Source: Prinia subflava (taxonomy: Eukaryota; Chordata; Aves; Passeriformes; Cisticolidae). From it: 64,000 nt of DNA. Where the stretch lies: positions 19,932,692 to 19,996,691 of the forward strand of contig NC_086258.1 in assembly GCF_021018805.1 (NCBI RefSeq), written 5' to 3'. Of the stretch, positions 25,337 to 37,300 are shown one piece after another. The position numbers and the translations under genes were made by a program. The notes beneath the pieces are model-generated. The model was not told the origin of the DNA, searched no databases, and worked only from the letters and a program-made list of their open reading frames with translations. The first letter of the stretch is position 1. Each line of letters opens with the position of its first letter.

Positions 25337-28300
25337 TCAGGAGAAGGCACAGCAGCTGGATTTCTTCTTCTGTGACTCGATGTAATCATGGATCTGGAAG
25401 CGGGGCTCATCCAGGGGCTGCACCGCGCGCTGCTTCAGCTCCCTAGAGTGGTGGGGCTGTGTTACTCCTCCCACACTGTGCTGGTGTGGGGGAGGTGCTG
25501 GGGCTGCAACCTCCCTTGCTCAGTCCCCTGGCCCCAGGTTCTTACTTGGCAATGGCCAGGAAGGCCAGCTCCACGTTCATGCCAGTCTTGGCACTCGTCT
25601 CCATGAAAGGCACTCCATACTCCTGCAAGAGCAGCATGACCCATCAATGGCCATCCCCCTCCCGGCCCTCTCAATCATCCCTGTAGCCTGGACAAGGCTT
25701 GAGGGTCATCCCCTCCCTGCCTTGCCCCCGATTTTGTATGCAAGTGACTCTTATGCTGCCCCTGCAAGAGCCAAGCAGGTCTTGGCACTCAGAGGGGATG
25801 GCATGGCTGCATGGGAACCCTGAGTGACATGAAATTGTTCTGTGGGGGGCTTAATTCAGGTTAGAGCCTGGCACAACTCACCCTGGCCAGTGATGCTCCA
25901 TCCTCTGTCCTCACAGCCCTCTCGCTGCTCACATCAGCCTGCCAAGGGAAGAAAATGTCACCACACACCAGGCCAGCTGGGAACTAGCAAACCAGCAGTG
26001 TGGGGTGTTCAGGGGGCTGACAGGAACAAGGGCCACCATGGATCCAGAAGTATCCACTGCCCAGAGAATCCGGGATCTGTGGAGCATCCGGGACCTGGTG
26101 GCCTTGAGGATGTCAGGGGACACCTGAGACCTGGGGACACCGAGGGTCTGGGGCAGTACCTGAGGGTACCCAGGACCCAGGGAGGCTCTGGTACCCTGCT
26201 GGGCATCAAGTACCCAGCATCATCCAGGATCCAGGGGACATCCAGTCCCAGGGGGAAATCCCGTTGGACACTGGGCACCCAGCAGAATCTAGGACCCGTG
26301 GGGAGAATCGGGGGCCTTGTTTGGCCTCCAGGGCTTGGGGTTACCTGAGGGTACACCCAGGCCTGGGTGGGCATCCCACAGTCAGCAGTATCCTGCACCA
26401 AAGCATCCCACACCCGGATGCATCCCGTACCCGGAGCGTCAGCCTCGTGCTGCCACCCGCTGGCTACCGGGAACACCGCCCTCCCCGGCCCCCGAACCGC
26501 CGGGGTCACCTCTGCGCTCGGCTGGGCACGGAGAGCAGCAGAGCCCGGCGGGGGAACAGGCAGAGCCCTGTCCCGGCACAGCCATGGGGACAGCAAGGGC
26601 GTGGCACAGCCACGGGGATGGCAAAGGGGTGGCACAGCCATGGGAATGACAAGGGCGTGGCAGAGCGACCCCAGGGGGGTGGGGACCCTGCACGCACCTT
26701 ATTGCCCAGCAGCATGATGACCACGTCCTTCTGGGCGTACTCGTGGATCTCCGTCAGCCAGGCCTGCAGGGCAGCAGGGCTGGGTCAGGGTGAGGGGTAC
26801 TCCTGTCCCTCCCAACTCAGCCCTCCACCCCTCAGTACCTCCCTCCCTTCCCTGTCAGCCCTCACACCCCCTCAGCACCCCCATCTCTCCCCCACGAGGA
26901 CAGGGATAATGCCTTTTCTTGGCACAGCAATTATTCCAGCATCACAGACGAGCAGTCCTGAAAACGCCCCGTCTCCTGGCTACAGCCCAAGCCGTAGTTC
27001 ACATCCTTCCTAAACCACGTTTTCTCCCTCAGGCATTCACCCCGTCCTTAAACAAAACTCACCCAGCCGTGCAGCACCCAGCCAGGTGCCCTGGGATGAG
27101 CTCCCAGCTGGCTGGGTCTGGCCAGAACAGCCCGTGCTTACAGGCACAGCAGGCCCCCAGCTGCCCCAGACACCTGGGCAGCCACGCAGGGCCCCCACGG
27201 CCCCAGCCCTGGGCAGAAACACTCCCGACCCCGGCGGGACTCACGCGGATGTTGTCAAAGGACATCTTGCTGGTGATATCGTAGAGCAGGAGCAAGGCTG
27301 CAGGGGGAGAGGCAGAGGCGTTGCTACACTGCAGGGTGGGCTCTGGACAGCCTCCTCCCCCTGCTGGACCCCAAACTCACCTTGGGCATCCCGGTAGTAG
27401 GCATGGGTGACGCTGCGGAAACGCTCCTGCCCTGCAGTGTCCCAAATCTGCCGAGAGACTGCCCTGGTGAGAGCAGGGAGAGCAGCCTCCCCGAGCTGCT
27501 GCTGTGGCTCCCAGCCCTGCCAGATCACCACACTCAGCCTGAGGTGGGCTCCCATCTGGAAATTTCTTCCCCCCTCCCAAAGCTCACCTGCAACTTCACC
27601 TTCACACCATCCACAGCCACCACTTTGTTCTGCAGAGAACAAGGAGAGCACATTTATCAGGAGAGCACATTTATGTCCTGGTGCACATGCCAGCCAACCC
27701 TGGCACTGAGCTGGCATTCCACAGTCCCTCAGCTGCTCTCCTGAGCCAGTGGGATGAAGCCAGGCTGCCTGTGGGGCTGGATGTTGAAGCCTCATTGCTA
27801 CAAACTGTGATCCTGCTGGTTTGGCAGCTGTGGGGACATCCCGGAGCATCCCCTCGAGACAGGGTGAGGAGCAGAATCAGCAGAGACAGCAAGATCCCAG
27901 CCTGCCTTGGATCCAGTGCCTCGTCCACCTCCTACAGCCAGAGTCCCTGTCCTGTGGCTCCCAAGTCCCCTAATGAGTCAGTTAATGAGTCAGTTGGCTG
28001 CCCAGCAAATCCCAGGAACTCTGACCTGCCCTGGCTCCTGCCGGGGAGCTCTGGGATTGCAGCAGCCCCTGAGAAGCTGGCAGAGCTGCTGAAGGGGGGA
28101 GGCATGGATGAACCACACACAAATTTGCATTTATTAATAACACCTTGGTGTGCTTTTATGTTTGCCCACCAAAAAGCCCTGATGTTTCTGATGGGACTCT
28201 TCACTCCATGTGCTCAGGAACCACTGCTGCACTAAAAATTTAGCTTATTTACAGTAATTAAAGGGCTTTGGGCACTACAAACTGCCCAGGCATGTACACT

Positions 28301-31300
28301 GGGTGATGCTGGGTGCCCCACTCAGGTTTCCTTGCTGATGGAGCCTTGCTTGGAGCCTTAAAGGAGGTAGTAAACACCGAGCTGGAGGGCTTGCATGTAG
28401 CACACAGCCATATCCAGCATGGCAGGAGGAAATCTCCTGGGTCAGGATGATTTGCTGCCAGGCTGGGCTGGGACAGGGAAAGGAAAGAGACATTTCCAGC
28501 TGAGCTGGGGAGGCAGCTATCGAGGCTTAGGCAATCACTGCTCTCATCTTGGAAATAAGTGCAGGGGCTTTTCTCCAGGGGCCAGAAAAAAAGAAAAGCA
28601 AGAACTACTAAAAAGCTATTTTAAGACTCCTAAAGAATCATACTTGGAGCCTGGAAAGAGAAGACCCCTATAAATAATTTGGTTGCCTGGAATTGTTTGA
28701 AATGGAAATTTAGCCCATGTGGAGATGACAGCATTTGAGCAAACGGGCTGGATAAAACAAAAACATGCCCTGGGAGACTCTGGAGATTACCTAGAGCAGT
28801 GAGCCATGAACTGCTGGAGGAGATGCTTGCATGAGGCAGAGCCGGTACCTGTGGGCTGGCAGCGCCTCTGGGGACACCACCACTGAGCCCAGCAGTGGGA
28901 CACAGCAGGTTTTCCTTCTTTCATGGCTTTATCCCAAGGACAGGCCTCACGGCCCCTTCAAACCAAACCCACAGCCCTCAGTCTCCCCCAGCCCCTGATC
29001 ACAGAGTTCCCAGTCCCACCAGAGCAGCCAAACTGGCAGAGAAGCAGAGCAGCTGCAGCTGTGGGGGCAGAGGCAGCACTGACCGCACTCGACACGTGTC
29101 AGTGGCTGTGGGCAGAGCCCTGCCCGGGGACACCCCCAGGGCTTCCTTCCTGCCTTGCCCTGTGCTGCAAACAGCTCTGCCTCCCTGGACACCCTTAAAG
29201 ACACCCTGCAGCTCAACTTTGGTGAGCAGCGTGGGTGTTTAAACAGGATCTGGTAACCCTAACAACTCCTCAGCAGCCCATTTCAGCCCTTTCAAGGCAT
29301 GAAATTACAGCAACCAGTGTGTGTCCCCCCCCAGCTGTTGGCTTTAGCCTGCATGGAGCTGCCCAGCAGACACCCCCAGCCCATGAACACAGCTGGGATG
29401 GGCTAAACATAGACTGTTTGCTGATTTAAAGGTAAGAGGAGGCAATACCAGCGGGCTCATGTCTGTTACTGCTCTCCCAGGGAAGGTGGAAAGGTTTCAG
29501 CAAGCACCTGCTCCTGGCTGGGAGACAACTGGGGGTACAGAGGCTGTAAAGCTCCCGTTCCCCCTCCCCAGCACCCTGTCCTGGCCAGGGTGTGGGTGGA
29601 GGGAGGCGAGGGGCTGGCAGCCCTGGCGGTCTCACCCTGAAGTCTATGCCCACGGTGGCTATGAACGTCCCGGAGAGAAAGGCCCCGTCTTTGAACTGGA
29701 GCAGGAAGCAGGTTTTCCCCACGCCCGAGTCTCCAAGCAACATCACCTGCAAGATGGGCGCAGGGAGAGGGGTCAGCAGGACAGGGAGGGAGCAGCACCC
29801 CTGGCTGGTGCTGAGCCCTCCCCAGTTCCTTCTCTCCTGTCGTTTCTCTCCTCAGGGCTGGTCCTGATGAGTCTGGGAAGCCCTGGGTGGGAGCTGGGTG
29901 TGGGATGGGACCTCTGAGGGTGCAGCCAAGTGGAGCCCCCAGGTCAGCAGAGCAAAAAGAGGGGAAGAGCTGGTGTGAAAGCAAGTATTGCAGCAAGAAG
30001 AGCTATCTCCTAGCCAGCCCCTGGCCATGTCCCAGCCACAGCTCCCAAATGTGTGGAGCCACCTCCACCCACACCTTGCCCCTGAGCCGGGCGTGCCTGG
30101 CCCAAGGGCTGATGCATGGCTTGGGCAAACCCTGCGTGTCCGGGACTCTCTCCCTGTCGGTGCCTGCTGCAGACACCAAAACAAACACGGTTCCTTTCCC
30201 CTCCTGCTAAGCAAACAGGATCGGCCCAGGCTCTCCAGCCGCTCCAACACTGCTGGACTCAGGCAGGGAGCAGCCAGGACCAATGCTGGGCTCCACAAGC
30301 ACAGCCTTTCCTGATGCTGTGTGCTTTCTGCCTACCTGCAGCAACCTGTTCCTGCCAGCAACCCTAACCTGCCTGCATCTGGCCCCTGACACAAACCAGC
30401 AGTGAGCAGGACTTTGGCAGGAAGGTCCATCCCTGCTTGCCCACCCTGCCAGGATGCTGGAGCTGCAAAGTAAATCCCTGCAGCCCTGCTGCCTCCGGGT
30501 CAGGCAAATACAGCAGGGCACGGCCACCTTCCATAGGGATAGCACAGCCAAAGCTGGTGGATGGAAATGCTCTGCCTCCTGCTGCCGCTTTGCTGGTCAA
30601 ATCCTTCCCCAGTACTTGTGGGGAGCTGGAAACACTGCTCAGTTCTGCCTCCACCTCACTTTAGGCCAAGCTGAAAGCTGGTTTTCTCCCTCAAACATGG
30701 AAACTGCCCTCCATGGAGAGGAGTCAGAGAGGGGAGGATAAAGGCAAAAGAATAAAAGCAATTTAGAGAAAGTGGCAGTGTGCAGGACCACTTTGGAACC
30801 AAGCCAGGGAGGCAGCAGGGGTTGTCAGGGCTGACACCAGCAGTGCTGGGCTCAGCCTGGGGCTGTATATGAAATTTTTGGGGTAAAAGGTTCATCACTC
30901 CCATGCCTCCCCTGAGCTGCTTGGATGAGGAAAGCGCTCCCTGGGACAACCCATGCCTGGGCTGGTGAAGAGGGGCACACTCAGGAAGGAGGGGTCCCCC
31001 CTGCCCCAGGCTCTGGCAGGGGTGCAGACACTTTCACAAGCACCATGCTGCGCTGTGGGTAAAGGGGAGCCCTGGCTGCTGCTTCCACCTCGGAGCCCCT
31101 GGGGTGTTGCGATGGCCTGGATGGGCTCTGCTCCCCCTTCCCTGTGTCATGGGGGCTCTGCTGCGGGGCTGGCAGGAGCCCCTTGCCCTGGAGAAAGTCT
31201 GACGGGCTTTCAAGGGGCGAAGTTCGGCCACGCTGCTCCTGCCCCGGGAGCCCCCCAAAGTCCTGTAGTCCTGCAGGGACACCCCGGGGCACAGACCCCC

Positions 31301-34300
31301 GGGGCAGGGACCCCCATCCCCACCTCCCGGGGAGGGAAAACCCCGATCCCCGCACCAGCTCCACCGGGGGCTCCCGGGGCACAGAAGTGCTGCGGGAATC
31401 AGCAGCGGCTGCCGCCTCCTCCCCCTTCTCCTTCCCCGTTTCGCAGCCGCTTCCTGGGCACGATCGCAGCAGCGGAGGAAGCGGGCGGCCCGCGGGACCC
31501 TTCCTAAACCCCTCCTTGTCTCCCCCGAGATGAGGGCGAACCCAACCCTTCCCCTCTGGTAGACCTTGCAGGGTCCATCCCTGCTCACCCCGCGCCGCCT
31601 CCCACCTTGCCGGACAGTTCGCAGTCCCGGGGCAGCGCCGGGGGATCCCCGCTGCTCTTCGGGAGATCCCCGCTCCCCTCCGGGGGATCCCCGCTCCCCT
31701 CCGGGGTCTCGGTCCCCGCCGCCCCCTCGGGGCCGCCCATGGCGCGTCCGAGCGGAGCCGCCGAGTCCCGGCGCCGCGGCCCCACCCGCCTTCTTCCTCC
31801 TCTTCCTCCTCCTCCGAGGCCGATGCCACCCCCGAGGCCGTGCCCCGGCCGCCTCCCTGCCCAGCCCGCGATGAGGAGGAAGAGGCTGAAGAGCGGGAGC
31901 CTGTCCCACAGCACCCCCACACCGGGACCCCGCGGTGCTTGGGTTTGCCGGCGGCTCGGCCGCGCTTGGCGGTGGCAGAGCTCCGGGACATCCCTCCGGA
32001 CACACGCGTGGGGAGAGGAGGAGCTGCTCACCCCACGAACGGACAGACACCCCGTCCCTCGCAGAGTGTGGGCTTGGAGACCCCGGTGCTGCCAAACCCC
32101 ACCGTGCCACGCCGGGACAGCGGGGCTGGCGCTCCCGCTCCCACCGCAGCAGCCACCCCGGGCTGGGAGGTTTGCCCCATCTGCTGCAGCCCCGGCGAGG
32201 CCCGGGTGTGCCCCGGGTGTGCCCCGTGAGCGGGGAGGCCGGCAGGGAGCGGGCCCGGTGCCGGCAGCCGGTGTGGAGCCAGTCCAGAGGCGCCCGCGGC
32301 TCCCCCGGCTGCTCGCAGCCCCCTGGCCCCGCCACCAGCCATGGGGGCCCAGCTCATACCGCACCTCATTTGGGAAAAGCACGAGCAGGGAAAAATGTGG
32401 GAGAAATCCCTGGAGAGGGATGTTGTGTTACCCAAAACCCCACCCTGTAAAACCTCATACAGCTGGCCAAGGTCTTCAGCCTTACAGGCATCACTTCGTG
32501 TACAAGAGCCTGGAGCCCTCCCTCATCTGTTTTCCCTGGAATATCTCACCTCTCCCACATCAGGGCTAACCTCAGGCAACCACCCCCCTGCTCACAGCAC
32601 TGGGATTCAGGGTGCAGGGCTATGCCCCTCGCTGCTCTCCGGGTGAAGGCCACGCATGGCTGCAGGAGGTCCAGGGGCAGAGATGCCCTCTGGAATGGCA
32701 TCCACCTCCACCCCTTCTGGGGCTGCCTGCACCAGCCAAGCCTTCCTCTGCCCCCCAGGAAATAGAACCTGTATTTCCAGTCCTGTAACTGCGCTCAGAC
32801 CCAGCCAGGGCATTTAGAGTTTTTATGTGCTCTATGGCCAGGAAAGTGCCCAGAGCACTCAGAGCTCCTGCAAGTGGCTGAGCTTCCTCGCAGCAAGATG
32901 AGGAGGGGGCTGGAGCTGGAGCCGTGCTGGAGCTCATGGAGTTGCCCAGGCAGGAAAAACGCCTGGCTGAGCATCACTTCCACACACTGGCATTTGCTCT
33001 GGGAGAAACGGGGCAGAGGGAAGCTGGGGGAGATCAGTGGTGTGGCTGAGCCTCCTCTGCCTGCTCAGGGCTTGGCAGGGACACCCTTGGGCTGCTTGGC
33101 TCCCCAGAGCATCCCCACTGGTGGCACGTTTTCCTACTTCCTTGGCCTGAACTAAAACGGAAATTCCTGTGGGTAATCACATCCCCATGGGTAGCAGCCC
33201 CTTGCTGAGTTCCAGCCTTGTCACAATGCTGAAAGGATGACAGTTTCTCTGGAATAAGGTCCTAAGTACTGTCCCTGTCCTGAGCTCCCCCAGGAGAGGG
33301 GACACACATCAGAGCCACTTGAGACCCCACGGCAGCTCTGCAAATAGCTCTGGATGGCAACCAAGTGCTTTTCCCAGGCACCATCACCATCTGCCTGACT
33401 TTCTGCCAGGGCCCCAGGCTGGACACAGGCAGGACACAGGCTGGCATCTCCCTGGCAGAGCAGGGCAGCTCCAAAGACAGCGTTATGTATGAAGCATAAG
33501 GCTGCACTCAGGCATGGCCCCACCAAGGGTTTTGGAATATGGAGCTTTACCCATCCTTCATCCCTCCCAGCAGCCCGAAGCCTGCCAAGAAGCACAGAGC
33601 CAAACCAAACTCCTCATCCAGCAGCACCAAAGCAAAGTATCCAATCCTTTGTGCTTACCACACAAAGATTCTGACTCCCCAAATAAAGCTGCTCCTCAAG
33701 GGTGAGTGCACACCCCAGGGAGCAGAGGCTGGGCTCTTACCGTAAACCCAATGCCCACGGTGGCAGAGAAGGAGCCAGGAATGAACTTGCCCTGGTCAAA
33801 CTGGACCAGCAGAGATGTCTTCCCCACACCGCTGTCTCCAACCAGGATTGTCTGCAAGGACCAGATGAAGAGGGATCAGTGCAGGTGCAGGTGGTGGGGG
33901 AGCTGGAGGCCAGACATTTGGGTGGGTGTGCTGGGGGCATGTGGCAGCAAATGCAGCAGGATCAAGAAGGACCCACCCAGCCCCTGGATCTGTCATGTTT
34001 GGTTCTGATACTTGCCCAGAGAGGAATTTCCACCCCTTTGTCCATCTCTGTAATTGATGAAATGTGCTATGGGATGAGCTTCAGGCCTGACACCCACTGC
34101 ACCCTGTCCCAGAGGGGAAAGATGGGAGGGAAAGCAAAGCACACCTTGTCATGGAGAGTGAGTGGGAGAGATGCTCCTACCCCAGCTCAGGAACCTGCCT
34201 TGGCTCACACAGGCCTGGTGGAAAACCTCTTTGGGAGGACTTTGGAGTCACTGGATTAAGTCCAAAACTGTTTGGTAAAGAGAGCATCTCCTGCAGCTGC

Positions 34301-37300
34301 TGCACACAGCTGCTGCCACAGCCTCGCAGCCTCGCCGGGTAACTGGGCTGGCTTTGTGCTGCCTTCATGTCATGGACCCACAGCACTCCCCCCTGCAAAG
34401 TGATGGGTTTGAAGTCACAGGGTCCCTCTGCCCCTCCAGCCCCCATGGGAAGCCCCAGACTGCTCCCATCCCTGAGCAGAAGGGACAAGGGAGCTGTGCT
34501 GGTGTCAGAGCTGTCACCTCTTAAGCAGCTCCCCCACTGCCAGCCCATGGCCCTGGTACCCACACGTCATCCCTGGGGAGCTCATCTTCCCTTCTGCCCC
34601 ATGTCCCTTAAAATCCCTGCAGTGCAAACAGAACCTCCCTTCCCTCTGATGCTGTCTGGTTTTGTTTGCAGAGCCACTGGCAAACATTCCCATCCTTTCA
34701 GGAAACTGAGGCACTTTCAACCCTTTCGCAGGACATGAGTTAAAATAAACACTCTGCTACCAGGCCTCTTGCTTAGAAGTGGTTTGGGCTTTGTCTTTCA
34801 GGACAGGGGTGTTCCTGAAGCTGCAGTTCTGGCAAACACAGAGTGTCCCCTCTGTTACTGGTCCCCTGTCACCCCTGAGGCTGCAGGGATGGGTCAGTGA
34901 GGTGCTGGGACTGAACGTCCCCACTCTGCATCCACTGCTGCCACACTTGGCTGCATCTCTTCTTCCCCTGCTTGGTTTGTCTTTGTGCAGCTCCAGCAGC
35001 CTCGCTCCATCCTGTGACACCTCAGTTCTTTGTCTCCACCCTGAGGGTGCTTCAGCAGCTCCCCAGTATGCAGGGGAGCCTCTGCACATCCAGTCCTGTC
35101 CCTCTCCTGTCCCAAAGGGCCCTGGGGTGTGACCAACCCTGGCACCACTTTAGGCACTGCACTTCCCCTCGTGAAACACAGGATGTGTGTGAAGGAATGT
35201 GTTTAATCAAGTGCCTGAACAGCCCCAGCAGATCAAGGCCTGATTCCATACCCTGGGAGGCCATGTGGGATTCACAGCACCTGGCACCATCGCTCCTGCA
35301 GCCCACAGATCCCAAAGAAGTGGGCTGAAACCAAAAGCCAAGGAGCTTAAGGACCACAGACAATAAAGGGATATGGACTGGCAGGAAATCAGCATCCTGC
35401 CTTGCCCAGCACCATCCCACAACCTGCCTGGAGCCTGTTCATGCTGATACACTTCAGTGAATGCTTGCCTTAGTGAATCAGCACTTTCCCCTGGAAAACA
35501 CACCCCAAACACTGAACGTGTCCTGGGAAAAGCCTGACCTGCTGAGCAGAGCTGTTGGCAGGAGGGAGCCCTGCACCTCTGCCAGATGCAGGCTGCTGCA
35601 CAGACCTGTGTGCTGCAAGGCTGCAGCCTGTGCCCAGATCCAAACAGGAGATTTCCCCCTCCTGCCTGCCTGGGCTGTTTGCAGATCACTTGTGCATTCA
35701 GAGCAGCCTCGTGAGCTGGGAGCTTGCACGGGATCTGGGGGAGTGTTGGGAGGCAGAAATCTCTGGGCCAGAGGATCTGGGTCACCCCTTTCCTGGGGGA
35801 GATTTCCCTGCCCAACCCCCCTTGGCTTTTCCCTAGGGCCCAGAACTCTTCCCTGTGCAGAGAGAAGGAAATGCCCAGGAGCAGATGGATAGGAAGGCAC
35901 CCCAAGAATTCATTACCATGTGGCTCCTACACGTCAGTGATGTATATTTTGGTTTTATATACTATTTCCAGGTAAAAAACTGATGCTGGGATGTGCAACA
36001 AGACGGCTGCACCCTGCAGTGCTGTCTTTGGGAGAAGTTAATGCAGAGAACAGCATTAATTATGGAGGGAGAAGGGCTGGTTGGAATGAGTACCAGAAAG
36101 CCTCCAGAGCCCAGGGTTTACAGAGAACATGTATAAAAGGCAGATTCCTCTGTTAATAATTTAAATGGGATTCATAATAGAGACAACTCATGAATTGCTT
36201 CATGACTTAATAATAACAGTAAAATTTGGCCTGGATTAGCCAAGAGATATTCCTAATGACTTTAGGAAAAACTCATGGGCTCTGTGGAGAAACAGCACAG
36301 TGGAAATCACTGTGGCCTTCCTGGTTACAAAATAAACATAGAAACAAAACCCCCACCGTGGGGAAGATGTGGCTAGTTTGCCCTTGAAACCTCAGGCTGG
36401 ACATGACTGAGTCATGACAGTAAAAGGTTTCCCAGTGACGAAGTTCCGTAGCTGTCCTGACTCTTTCCTCATCCTCAGCCACAGACTGACCTTCCCCACA
36501 CCTTCTCAGCCCCCCAAGCTTTCACAGTTTGTTTGGTGGGGTTTTTATTTGTTTGGTTGGTTTTTTTAATGGGAAACTTCAGTAAAATGTTGCAAGGTTC
36601 TTTTTGGTGCTGTTGATCCTCTCTGCCTGGCATGTGGAGATGGAGCAGTGCTCTGCCAAGGCTGGGCAAGGTACAGAGGGAAACCTTCCTGAGATTTGGA
36701 GACTCACTTGGTGACAGTCCTACATCACCACTGCTGAGTCCCAGTGCAGTCAGAGCAATCCTTGTTTCCATCTAAAGGGAATCATTTCCCCTGGGTGGGC
36801 AGGGGTAACCTGACTTCTCCACCGCCCCACAGAAAAGCAGGTACAGCTTGTAACACCCTCCTGAAGAGGCTTATCTGCCTGCTCTGCCTTAGGGGAAGAG
36901 CAAATAACCCTTCCTATTTGGGAGTTGAGTTAGTTCAGGGCTAATTCAGATGTACATGGATCCCTTCCAGTCAAAATCACTGCTGGCTTGGCATGGGCTG
37001 CAGGGACAAGGCAAAATAATTCAAACTTCCCATACTTGCAAGGAAAAGAGATATTTTGGTCTAACCAGCCGAGGGAAGAGAGGTTTTGCATGGCTGTCAA
37101 GGCAGTGCAGGGAGGGGATGGCTGCAATCCTGGTGCCAGCCAAGCGGGAGGAGATCTGGGACGGCGCGTGTGGGCTGAGGTTGTCTTCCCAGTTCATTCT
37201 CAAGATTTAACATGCATGAGCTAAATATAGCTAATGGAAGCCTGGCAGGGTAAAACCCCACTCGGGGATGCAGGGAAGGGAGAAGTGCCCTCCACAGGCT

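Noticed and set aside
31034..32335. 433-codon minus-strand frame around RAB37 exon 1A, and a 320-codon plus frame opposite
   Set aside because: Several phases are open at once in this CpG island. Only the segment 31606-31740 has splice logic and a match to a known protein.
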